From Flavipsychrobacter sp. (lineage in GTDB: Bacteria; Bacteroidota; Bacteroidia; Chitinophagales; Chitinophagaceae): a stretch of 64,000 bases of DNA. Below are positions 18,129-26,616 of the stretch, piece by piece. Position 1 is the stretch's first letter; each line of letters starts with the position of its first letter. The notes beneath the pieces were generated by a model. That model was not told where the DNA came from and searched no databases. It saw only the letters and a list, made by a program, of their open reading frames with translations. Made by a program: the position numbers and the translations under genes. The stretch is taken from contig JARLGY010000019.1 in NCBI GenBank assembly GCA_031292525.1, positions 62,001 through 126,000 of the forward strand, written 5' to 3'.

Positions 18129-19772
18129 TTATATTTCATGTATAAGATTATTTAGTGCGTCATCGTCCTCAACTCCCAATTTTTTAATGAGGCGATGCTT
18201 GCTTACACGCATTGCGGGAGCACCGACGCCCAGCATGGATGCCATTTCTTTTGGTGAAAGGTGCAGTTTGCTGAGCATTATGAACCTGATCTCAGCAGGT
18301 GAAAGATCGGGTATCCTATTTTTCAAACGGTGAAAGTATCCTTTATGTACTTTGTCAAAAGTGTCTTTAAATTTATCCCATTGCTCATCGGTCAGCAATA
18401 TAGACTGCTGCAATTCAGTTAATAATTTGTCGTCAACAGGAGTAGCCTGACGATCAACCTGTTTCCTATTCCGTTCTGCTTCTGCTGTTATTGCCTCTAT
18501 CAGTTGGTTTTTTTCCTGCATGCGTCGTGTAAAATCCTCCAGTTGATTCCGGGCTATTTCTTCCTTTTGTCTATGTTTCAATCGTTGCCTGTTGATGAAC
18601 ATCAACGTAACAACAGCTATAAAAATGACCAATGCGATCAACGTATAACGCTCTGTACGCTTTTGCTTCAATTCCTTGTCCTTAAGCACATTTTGAAACT
18701 TCAGCGAATCTGTAGTTTTCTTCACTTTATACTCTGCCTCTATTTTTGCAAAAGCACGGTCCTGATCTATATTATAAAAACTGTCCTGTAGAACACGTAA
18801 CATCTTAGAGCTAATAAGAGCATCCTTATAATTGCCTTGGGCACCATATATATCCGTGAGATTTATTAAAACGATAAGCCTAAGTTCTGGCAGGCCCAAT
18901 TGGTTGCTGATATTGAGCGCAAGTTTTTCATTATATAGTGCCAGGGAGAGGTCAACCGCACTTTTTCTTGCATTGTCTCTTGACAATTCCAGATAAGTCT
19001 TCCCTATATTATTAAAATTATAACCTGCCGACCGCAAATTGCCAGTTATCCGTATATATTCAGATGCTTTTGCCAGGTAATAAAGTGCACTGTCGTATTG
19101 CTCAATGCCTATATAAGCGCCACCTGCATTATTATATAGTATAGCTAATGTAGCGGGGTCGCGTGTATCAGCTTCTTCCATTGTTATTGCCTGCAGGTAA
19201 TAAGGTAAAGCGCTATCACTCTTGCCCTCCTCACCATAGCACGTGCCAATGCCGTTCATGGCCATCTGCTGGTTTTTTATCCCGGCAAGGCTGTAAGCTT
19301 GTTTGGCCTGCAACATATAGTTGATGCCCTTATTATACTCATGATTACTTTTATATACCAGGCCAACGGATACCAATGTGTTTGCAATGCCTATATTATC
19401 TTTATTGGCCCTGGCTGCTGTAAGTGCATCCTGGAAATATTTCAACGCGACATTGCGATCTCCTTGCACCGAATAACCTCGCCCTAAAGCCATGCTTGCC
19501 GCCATGATACCATGCTGGTAATGCAGATCTGTAGATAGATCGAGCGCATTCTTTCCATACTTTATCCCTTTTACCGGATCAGTTTGACAATAATTAACCG
19601 CTATCTGGCTGAGTAATGATATTCTTAAAGTATCCTCCTTCACCGCAGGAAGCAATGTCAGCATAGAATCTATCTTTCTTTGTGTCGTTTGACCAAAAAG
19701 ATCGCCGACTACGCAAAATAAAAAAAGCAGCAGCGTTGTTATTTTAGTAATGTAATTTACACCTGCACTCAT
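18129..19772 (-). CDS. Membrane-anchored TPR protein with LuxR-type HTH
   Basis: A protein of 547 residues. A signal peptide or N-terminal anchor (TTLLLFLFCVVGDLFG) is followed by about seven tetratricopeptide repeats (roughly 45-350, for example ALKYFQDALTAAR, ALPYYLQAITMEE, ALYYLAKASEYI). One transmembrane helix lies at about 375-393 (YTLIALVIFIAVVTLMFI), then a coiled coil (about 395-440), then a C-terminal LuxR-like helix-turn-helix at 490-547 (LSPAEIRFIMLSKL, LSPKEMASMLGV, AMRVSKHRLIKKL). This periplasmic sensor / cytoplasmic DNA-binding layout is common in Bacteroidota. The surface-protein gene and its repeat array follow directly, which makes it a candidate target. Confidence 0.85.
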   Translation of the reverse strand: MSAGVNYITKITTLLLFLFCVVGDLFGQTTQRKIDSMLTLLPAVKEDTLRISLLSQIAVNYCQTDPVKGIKYGKNALDLSTDLHYQHGIMAASMALGRGYSVQGDRNVALKYFQDALTAARANKDNIGIANTLVSVGLVYKSNHEYNKGINYMLQAKQAYSLAGIKNQQMAMNGIGTCYGEEGKSDSALPYYLQAITMEEADTRDPATLAILYNNAGGAYIGIEQYDSALYYLAKASEYIRITGNLRSAGYNFNNIGKTYLELSRDNARKSAVDLSLALYNEKLALNISNQLGLPELRLIVLINLTDIYGAQGNYKDALISSKMLRVLQDSFYNIDQDRAFAKIEAEYKVKKTTDSLKFQNVLKDKELKQKRTERYTLIALVIFIAVVTLMFINRQRLKHRQKEEIARNQLEDFTRRMQEKNQLIEAITAEAERNRKQVDRQATPVDDKLLTELQQSILLTDEQWDKFKDTFDKVHKGYFHRLKNRIPDLSPAEIRFIMLSKLHLSPKEMASMLGVGAPAMRVSKHRLIKKLGVEDDDALNNLIHEI

Positions 19773-19862
19773 TCAAAAATATATTATTTATAAAATATTT
19801 CATATAGCGATCGAGTGGCAAGATATTTAATTCCTAGAGAGTAGACTAATATATTTACTAAA

Positions 19863-19875
19863 GTCAACCGTTGAC
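19863..19875. promoter_or_regulatory. Short palindrome upstream of TPR regulator
   Basis: GTCAAC-C-GTTGAC is a perfect 6-1-6 inverted repeat, 91 bp before the regulator start at 19772. It could be an operator. Chance occurrence cannot be excluded, and no clear TAnnTTTG lies nearby. Confidence 0.3.
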
Positions 19876-20032
19876 ACAAACTCAAGAAGTCTTTTAATGG
19901 AATCTTGAAATCGCACTTACATGAGCAAGGTCCACTGTTGTCATAGTACAATTTAAATACAAGCTAATCTAAGTTGACATTACTAGATATAAATACAACC
20001 AATAATAGCCATTCGATATCTAAAGTAGTACT

Positions 20033-22744
20033 TTAGATATTAAATACAGATTGTGCTTTAGCAATAGCTTTATCCAAATCAACTCCTTTACCTAATACAC
20101 CTTTAAATAAATCGCCGGTCGTACGAAGACGGTCAATTGCATTAAAAATAGTAAAGTCGCGCATGGTAAGTCCCGGTTTAACCTCGGTCCAATCTAACGG
20201 CATAGATACGGTAGCCCCGGGCTTGGGCCTGAGCGAGTATGGTCCCGCAATGGTTGCACCGGGACGATTTTGTAAAAAGTCTAAATACATTTTCCCTCCC
20301 CGCTTGGCCACCATGCGTTCCAGGCTGGTATAGCTGGGTATTTGTTCATGAACTATGTTTACGATGAGGCGGGCAAACGTCTGGGTCTGTTCGTAGGTAT
20401 ATTTAGCCCCCATGGGTATGTATATATGCATACCTGTTGATCCCGAAGTCTTACAAAATGAGGGAACATCAATAGCGTCAAGCACCTTTCTCACCTCAAG
20501 TGCTGCTTCAATTACCTGGTCGAAAGTATTCTTATCAGGGTCTAAATCTATAACACAATAATCCGGGTTATCAGGACTTTCTATCCTGCTAAACCAGGGA
20601 TTGATCTCTATACACCCCAGTGATGCCATCCACAGCAAGCTGTCCACTCCTGTACCTACCAGGTACTCCTTGTGCTCGCCCTCGCTGGTTGTATAGGGAA
20701 AAGTTTTCACCCAATCCGGCGCCTTACCCGCCACATCCTTCTGGTAAAAGCTAGATCCATGAATGCCGTTTGGAAACCGATTGAGTGACATAGGCCGATC
20801 CTTAAGGTATGGCAACATATACTCCGCTACTTGGTAGTAGTAGTTAAACATATCACGCTTAGATACCTTATCCTCAGGCCAATATAATTTACTCAGATGG
20901 GTAAACTTCAGCTCGTGGCCATTTACTTTTCTTACCTGGGTCTCATCTGTAGGGTTCAGTAAGGTTTTAGGCGCATCTCCTTTAGGCGGTTTTACAACTT
21001 TCGTATGTTTAGGTTTCTCGGCAGGTGCCTGTACCGCATCATCTGTTACAATATCGGTAGTATGCTTTTCAGTCTCACGTACTACGTCTTTGGCTTTTTT
21101 ATCTATACGCATACCTTGGAATGATGGATGGCGGAACACCCCGTCATCAGTAACTTCTGTAAAGGCAACTTCACATACCAGTTCAGGTCTAAGCCATATT
21201 GCCTTGGCATTGGGTGGATTAGGTCTGAACCTGGAGGGTTTATTAACATCTGGCTTTTCGTTAAATGGTATTTCCTTTGTAACCAGTGGCTTAAACTGGG
21301 CCATCATTTCTTTTTGCACTTTTTCGGTAAAACCGGTACCAACTTTGCCTACGTAATGTAATACTCCCTTTTCATAAACGCCCAGTAATAATGAGCTAAA
21401 TTGTTTAGGTGTATCCGCATTAACAGTATATCCACCTATTATCACCTCTTGTCTCTTATGCACCTTTACCTTAAGCCATTCTTTAGATCTTGAATCCGGA
21501 ATATATACGCTATCCGCCCTTTTGGCTATCATGCCTTCAAGTCCCATTTTCTCGGTAGCATTAAAAAAATCAATACCTCCGGTAAATACATCACTCACAC
21601 GGATACGGTCATCGTCAACAGGAAGCACTTCTTTTAATATTGCTTGTCGTTGGTTGAGCGGTAGGTTCATTAGGCTCTTTCCGTTGTACCACAGTATGTC
21701 AAACACATAGTATACCAGGTCGCCATCAGCTTCGCTACGCCAGTTTTGTAGGTTGCCAAAATTGGAGATACCTTTTTTATTTAGCACAACTATTTCACCA
21801 TCTATTACCGCATTTATGCTCCATGCCTGCAATGCTTTGTAAATAGGATAGAACTTATCGTTAAAGCTCTTATTATTACGTGAAAACAGTTCTACCCCAC
21901 CCTTATTAATAAAACCCAAGGCTCTATACCCATCCCACTTCACTTCGTATATCCACTCCGGATCATCAAAAGGCTCATCTACAAGTGTGGCCAACATAGG
22001 TTTTATGCCTACAGGCATTTTTGACTTCGGAGCATTGTTAAGGATAGCTCCTATATCTATCCCTTTGCTTTCAACTGAAGTATCTTTTACCGCTTCGGTT
22101 TTCTTTTTCATAGATTTTTTAGCTGGTTTAATAGATTCTTCAGAAATGCTATTCCATACTTTATCAGATGAATTAGTGATTTCATCTAAAGTTTTTCTTG
22201 AGATTGCAGATCTGTCTTTTAGGGTAATATCATCTTTGGAAGCATATTTATCTTCTAGCTTCATTAGCAGCCAACTATTCTCCCCCCTGCCGTGTGCCTC
22301 CACCAATGCATATATCCCTTTTAGCTTTTTGCCGTATAGTACAAATTTCAATTTACCACTATGCAATTCATGCAGCAAATGTTTTTCCTGTTCTTTCTTG
22401 GTTTTACCTTCAAAGTCAGCTGGTTCATAAGTTCCCTCATCCCATACCATTACGGTACCTCCACCATACTGCCCTTCAGGTATGATACCTTCAAATGCCC
22501 GATAGTCATAAGGATGATCTTCTACCATCATGGCCAGGCGCTTTATTTCAGTATCTGTCGATGGTCCTTTAGGCACAGCCCAGCTTTTTAGTACTCCATC
22601 CATCTCCAATCTAAAGTCATAGTGCAGGTGCGATGCTGCATGTTTCTGTATTACAAACCTTAATTGCTTATCATCAGCCTTCCCACCAGTCGGTTCTGGC
22701 GTGTTTTCGAACGATCTTTTCTGCTTGTACTTGGTGAGGCTCAT
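20033..22744 (-). CDS. ligD: DNA ligase D (3'-phosphoesterase, ligase, polymerase)
   Basis: A protein of 903 residues with the three LigD domains in the order phosphoesterase, ligase, polymerase. The phosphoesterase (about 1-165) has HYDFRLE (H41, D43), DHPYDYRAFEG and IPEGQYGGG. The ATP-dependent ligase (about 245-545) has the nucleotidyl-acceptor lysine K269 in EVKWDGYR and later DGEIVVL and EGMIAKR. A charged linker of about 60 residues follows. The primase-polymerase (about 610-900) has LSKLYWPEDKVSK, SSFYQKD and the metal-binding DLDPD. LigD processes and seals double-strand breaks in bacterial non-homologous end joining, normally with Ku. No Ku gene is present in this window, and no operon partner is evident. 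Confidence 0.95.
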   Translation of the reverse strand: MSLTKYKQKRSFENTPEPTGGKADDKQLRFVIQKHAASHLHYDFRLEMDGVLKSWAVPKGPSTDTEIKRLAMMVEDHPYDYRAFEGIIPEGQYGGGTVMVWDEGTYEPADFEGKTKKEQEKHLLHELHSGKLKFVLYGKKLKGIYALVEAHGRGENSWLLMKLEDKYASKDDITLKDRSAISRKTLDEITNSSDKVWNSISEESIKPAKKSMKKKTEAVKDTSVESKGIDIGAILNNAPKSKMPVGIKPMLATLVDEPFDDPEWIYEVKWDGYRALGFINKGGVELFSRNNKSFNDKFYPIYKALQAWSINAVIDGEIVVLNKKGISNFGNLQNWRSEADGDLVYYVFDILWYNGKSLMNLPLNQRQAILKEVLPVDDDRIRVSDVFTGGIDFFNATEKMGLEGMIAKRADSVYIPDSRSKEWLKVKVHKRQEVIIGGYTVNADTPKQFSSLLLGVYEKGVLHYVGKVGTGFTEKVQKEMMAQFKPLVTKEIPFNEKPDVNKPSRFRPNPPNAKAIWLRPELVCEVAFTEVTDDGVFRHPSFQGMRIDKKAKDVVRETEKHTTDIVTDDAVQAPAEKPKHTKVVKPPKGDAPKTLLNPTDETQVRKVNGHELKFTHLSKLYWPEDKVSKRDMFNYYYQVAEYMLPYLKDRPMSLNRFPNGIHGSSFYQKDVAGKAPDWVKTFPYTTSEGEHKEYLVGTGVDSLLWMASLGCIEINPWFSRIESPDNPDYCVIDLDPDKNTFDQVIEAALEVRKVLDAIDVPSFCKTSGSTGMHIYIPMGAKYTYEQTQTFARLIVNIVHEQIPSYTSLERMVAKRGGKMYLDFLQNRPGATIAGPYSLRPKPGATVSMPLDWTEVKPGLTMRDFTIFNAIDRLRTTGDLFKGVLGKGVDLDKAIAKAQSVFNI

Positions 22745-22933
22745 AAAAACACTTTATTCTATGGAGCTGTGTAAATTTTATGCCACACAACAAGTATTAA
22801 AGATCAACTAATAATAAAACATTAATTCAATATCTATGAAGAGGAATTGGTTCTAGCTGTTACCAATTAACATATACTTGTTTTAGCAAAACACAAATCT
22901 AATTGCTTTCACCACTCGTATCTGTCTTAGCAG

Positions 22934-25228
22934 ATGAATACAACTTTAATCAAAATATTTTTATTTATTCTCTTTTATGCCTGTTCTGCGCAGGCAAAAG
23001 CAGATAGTGGAGTAAAGGGAAAGGTTATTGATAAAGCTACTCACGAACCAATTGAGGGAGCAATGGTAACTGATGGTGCTCCCAACAACATAGATATAAC
23101 AGACAAGGAAGGCGTATTCACCCTGGAACATATTGCTGGCGATAGCATAATGGTGGCATTAATTGGGTATGATCCACAAAAGATAAAATTGGAAAACCAC
23201 AAACATGTACATGTAGAACTTGAAAAAGGAGCCATCTCATTAAAAGATGTAGTGATTACCAACAGTTCAACTCTTAAAACTTATAATACACTTACCGCCC
23301 TCGACCTTAATATGTTGCCTGTAAAATCGGCCCAAGACTTATTAAGGCTTGTGCCAGGCCTGTTTATAGCGCAACACCAGGGAGGAGGAAAAGCCGAACA
23401 GATATTTCTACGCGGCTTTGATGCAGACCATGGTACAGATGTTAATGTAACGGTTGATGGCATACCGGTAAATATGGTCTCACATGCTCATGGGCAAGGT
23501 TATGCCGACCTGCATTTTTTAATACCAGAAACCGTAGCCAGCTACGACTTTGGCAAAGGCCCTTATTATTCAGACAAAGGAGACTTTACTACAGCAGGAT
23601 ATGTAAGTTACTACACCAAAAATGTTCTGGATCAGAACATGGTAAAAATAGAGGCAGGTCAGTTTAATACTTTCCGTGTGATAGCAATGATCAACTTGCT
23701 TAGCAATAAAGCTATGCAAAAGGGACAAAGTCTTTATGTCGCTGGTGAAGGCCTTTACTCAAACGGTGGCCCTTTTTTGCTGCCCGAACATTTTATACGA
23801 TACAACCTGTTTGCGAAATACAATGCCAAAGTAGGGTTTAGCAGTAAGCTTACAGCTTTGGTATCCACGCTAAGTTCAGGCTGGCGCTCACCAGGAGAAA
23901 TACCGGATCGGGCAGTTGCCGAGGGGTACATACCCAACCGTTTTGGTGTGCTGGACAGTGCACAAGGTGGCTATACCAGCCGCACCAATGCAAGTATAAA
24001 GCTGGCAACTACCCTAGCACACAACTGGACAATAGACAACCAGGTATGGTATTCACACTATTACTTCAACCTTGTCAGCAATTTCAGTTATTACTACTAC
24101 TATCCTACTGCCGGTGATGAGTTTCGCCAACGGGACATACGCGATGTGGTTGGCTATAACGGTAAGGTATCAAAAACCATCTCTGTAAACAACGCCACTT
24201 TAACTTCATCTGCAGGCCTAGGTTTCCGGTACGACAACATACCCACCAACGAACTGGACCATACCGAAAACGGTCAATTTCTTAATTACCTGCAATATGG
24301 CCATGCCAAAGAGCTGAATACCAACGCATGGTTAGATGAAACTTTACGCATAGGTAAATGGCTATTCAATGCAGGCATAAGGGCAGACTACTATCATTTC
24401 TACTATCAGAATATGGCACCGTTAGTCGATACTATTGCATCAAAGACATTCACCGGGCAAGCTCCCAATGCACGCAAAGCTATAGTTAGTCCTAAGCTAA
24501 GTGCTGAATATACTTTCAACTCCAATATCCAGGCATATATTAAACTAGGCAAAGGCTTCCATAGCAACGATGCCCGTATAGTAATAGCCAACCAGGGCTT
24601 TGAGGTTTTACCTGCAGCCTACGGTGCCGACCTGGGGGTTAACTGGAAACCGCTCCCTAACTTATACATCAATACAGCCATATGGTACTTGTACCTGCAA
24701 CAGGAATTTACGTTTGGTGAGGATCTTATAGATCAACCAGGAGGGCCTGTTTCTCCAAGCGGCGCTACCGTTCGGAAAGGAATTGATTGCTCCGCACGGT
24801 ATCAACTTACCAAATGGCTATTTGCCAACTTAAATCTAAACTACGCACACCCACGCTATGCAGACAGCGCTGCAGGCCACAACTATGTGGAACTTGCACC
24901 TACATTCACCAGCACAGCCGGGCTCAACTTCAGGTTCAAGAATGGTATAAACGGTGGTATCAGCTATCGGTACTTACACAACAGGGCGGCTAACAGCGAT
25001 TATGCCTTAACTGCACGTGGCTACTTTATAACAGACCTGGCAGTAAACTACCGGTGGAAACGATATGAAACAGGCATAGCTATTGAAAACTTGTTTAACA
25101 AGGTTTGGGACGAATCGCAGTTTGAATATGTCTCACGACTTAAGGGCGAAACCAAACCGGTTGATGAGGTTAGCTATACACCCGGTATGCCATTCTTCGC
25201 CAAATTTAAATTGAGTGTTTTCTTTTAA
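22934..25228 (+). CDS. TonB-dependent receptor
   Basis: A protein of 764 residues. A signal peptide (MNTTLIKIFLFILFYACSAQA) is followed by a carboxypeptidase-regulatory-like domain (about 27-110, GVKGKVIDKATHEPIEGAMV), a plug domain (about 115-235, SAQDLLRLVPGLFIAQ, FLRGFDADHGTDVNVTVDG) and a beta-barrel ending in the typical terminal Phe (FKLSVFF). The plug carries a His-rich SHAHGQGYADLHF. It transports an unknown ligand across the outer membrane with TonB energy. A CPA1 antiporter gene follows 101 bp downstream on the same strand. Together with the P-type ATPase beyond it, this hints at ion-related transport, but only weakly. Confidence 0.9.
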   Translation: MNTTLIKIFLFILFYACSAQAKADSGVKGKVIDKATHEPIEGAMVTDGAPNNIDITDKEGVFTLEHIAGDSIMVALIGYDPQKIKLENHKHVHVELEKGAISLKDVVITNSSTLKTYNTLTALDLNMLPVKSAQDLLRLVPGLFIAQHQGGGKAEQIFLRGFDADHGTDVNVTVDGIPVNMVSHAHGQGYADLHFLIPETVASYDFGKGPYYSDKGDFTTAGYVSYYTKNVLDQNMVKIEAGQFNTFRVIAMINLLSNKAMQKGQSLYVAGEGLYSNGGPFLLPEHFIRYNLFAKYNAKVGFSSKLTALVSTLSSGWRSPGEIPDRAVAEGYIPNRFGVLDSAQGGYTSRTNASIKLATTLAHNWTIDNQVWYSHYYFNLVSNFSYYYYYPTAGDEFRQRDIRDVVGYNGKVSKTISVNNATLTSSAGLGFRYDNIPTNELDHTENGQFLNYLQYGHAKELNTNAWLDETLRIGKWLFNAGIRADYYHFYYQNMAPLVDTIASKTFTGQAPNARKAIVSPKLSAEYTFNSNIQAYIKLGKGFHSNDARIVIANQGFEVLPAAYGADLGVNWKPLPNLYINTAIWYLYLQQEFTFGEDLIDQPGGPVSPSGATVRKGIDCSARYQLTKWLFANLNLNYAHPRYADSAAGHNYVELAPTFTSTAGLNFRFKNGINGGISYRYLHNRAANSDYALTARGYFITDLAVNYRWKRYETGIAIENLFNKVWDESQFEYVSRLKGETKPVDEVSYTPGMPFFAKFKLSVFF

Positions 25229-25329
25229 ACATCTTCATTCGCTAAGTATATTACTATTGCTGATAGAGTAAAAAAGGTTTTCCAGTCATCGCTCAATAAG
25301 GAATGGCCGTAAAAACGTAATTTCAATTA

Positions 25330-26589
25330 TTGGAAAACTACAGCATAGTTATATTTATCCTTGCCATTATGATTGGCCTGTCTGCAATTGCGGATAAAAT
25401 AAAACTACCCTATCCTGTGCTGTTGATCGTAGCTGGGATTACAGTTGGTTTCATTCCAGCTATACCAGATGTAGAGCTGAACCCCGATATCGTTTTCCTC
25501 ATCTTCCTGCCACCATTGTTGTACGATGCTGCATTTAATATTCCTTTCAGGGATTTTAAAGCCAATATAAGCACAATCAGTACATTGGCTATATCTCTTG
25601 TATTCATTACCGCATCAGGCATTGCTGTAGCTGCCCATTACATGATACCTGGTATGACATGGCCACTGTCATTTGTACTCGGTGCCATATTATCTGCCAC
25701 AGATGCGGTTGCGGCCATTAGCATTACTAAAGGGCTTGGCCTGTCTCGCACTACAAATACAATACTGGAAGGCGAAAGCCTGGTTAATGATGCATCGGCA
25801 CTGGTAGCCTATCGTTTTGCTGTTGCTGCTGTTACAGGTACTGCGTTTGTGTTTTGGTGGGCTTCCCTGCAATTCCTTATCCTCATGGGGGGTGGGCTGC
25901 TCATTGGTTTTGCAATAGGCTGGATACTTGCATTTATCACAAACAGGGTCCAGGAAAATCATTTAGCTACTATAAGTTTTATGTTGTTAGCACCATTCGT
26001 TACTTACTTGGTAGCGGAAGATATTCATGTATCCGGTGTTATCGCGGTAGTCACATTAGGTCTAACCATAGCACGTTTCAGCAACAAAGTATTTTCAGAT
26101 CATTTGAAGATACAATCTAAATCCATCTGGGACATTATCATATTTATGCTTAATGGGCTCATTTTCATACTCATAGGTTTGCAACTCCCCGTTGTGTTAA
26201 GGAATATTAGCGAGCATAAAGTACTCCCTTATATAGGCTATGCCTTCATCATCACAGTTATTGCACTGCTGTTGCGTACGAGCCGCGTTTTCTTTCAAAA
26301 AATAAACCTGCAAAGGGCTTTTAAGAAAGGAGGCCGCCGCAAAATTGAACTAACATCATTACTGAATTTCAAAGATAGTCTTATCATCAGCTGGTCTGGA
26401 ATGAGGGGTATCGTATCGCTGGCAATCGCTATAGCCCTCCCAGAACACCTTGCCAATGGCAAACCTTTTCCTGAACGTAGCGAAATCATATTCATTTCTA
26501 TAATGGTCGTTTTATTTACGGTGATTGGACAGGGGCTCAGCCTGCCATGGTTGGTAAAGCGATTAAAGATTGAGAAGCCTGATCTTTAA
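25330..26589 (+). CDS. CPA1 family Na+/H+ antiporter
   Basis: A protein of 419 residues with about 12 hydrophobic helices. CPA1 signatures are FLPPLLYDAAFNIP (helix 3), the ion-binding ATDAVAAISI (near 117-127) and EGESLVNDASALVAYRFA (near 139-156). A late SWSGMRGIVSLAIAIALP is also typical. It exchanges cytoplasmic Na+ (or K+) for H+ at the inner membrane. The start is TTG 25330: it keeps the complete first helix (YSIVIFILAIMIGLSAIADK), whereas the next ATG (residue 15) would cut it. It is convergent with the P-type ATPase gene, whose stop is 27 bp away. Confidence 0.9.
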   Translation: MENYSIVIFILAIMIGLSAIADKIKLPYPVLLIVAGITVGFIPAIPDVELNPDIVFLIFLPPLLYDAAFNIPFRDFKANISTISTLAISLVFITASGIAVAAHYMIPGMTWPLSFVLGAILSATDAVAAISITKGLGLSRTTNTILEGESLVNDASALVAYRFAVAAVTGTAFVFWWASLQFLILMGGGLLIGFAIGWILAFITNRVQENHLATISFMLLAPFVTYLVAEDIHVSGVIAVVTLGLTIARFSNKVFSDHLKIQSKSIWDIIIFMLNGLIFILIGLQLPVVLRNISEHKVLPYIGYAFIITVIALLLRTSRVFFQKINLQRAFKKGGRRKIELTSLLNFKDSLIISWSGMRGIVSLAIAIALPEHLANGKPFPERSEIIFISIMVVLFTVIGQGLSLPWLVKRLKIEKPDL

Positions 26590-26616
26590 TTGAGGTTACC
26601 TTGTATTGCTTGCCTG

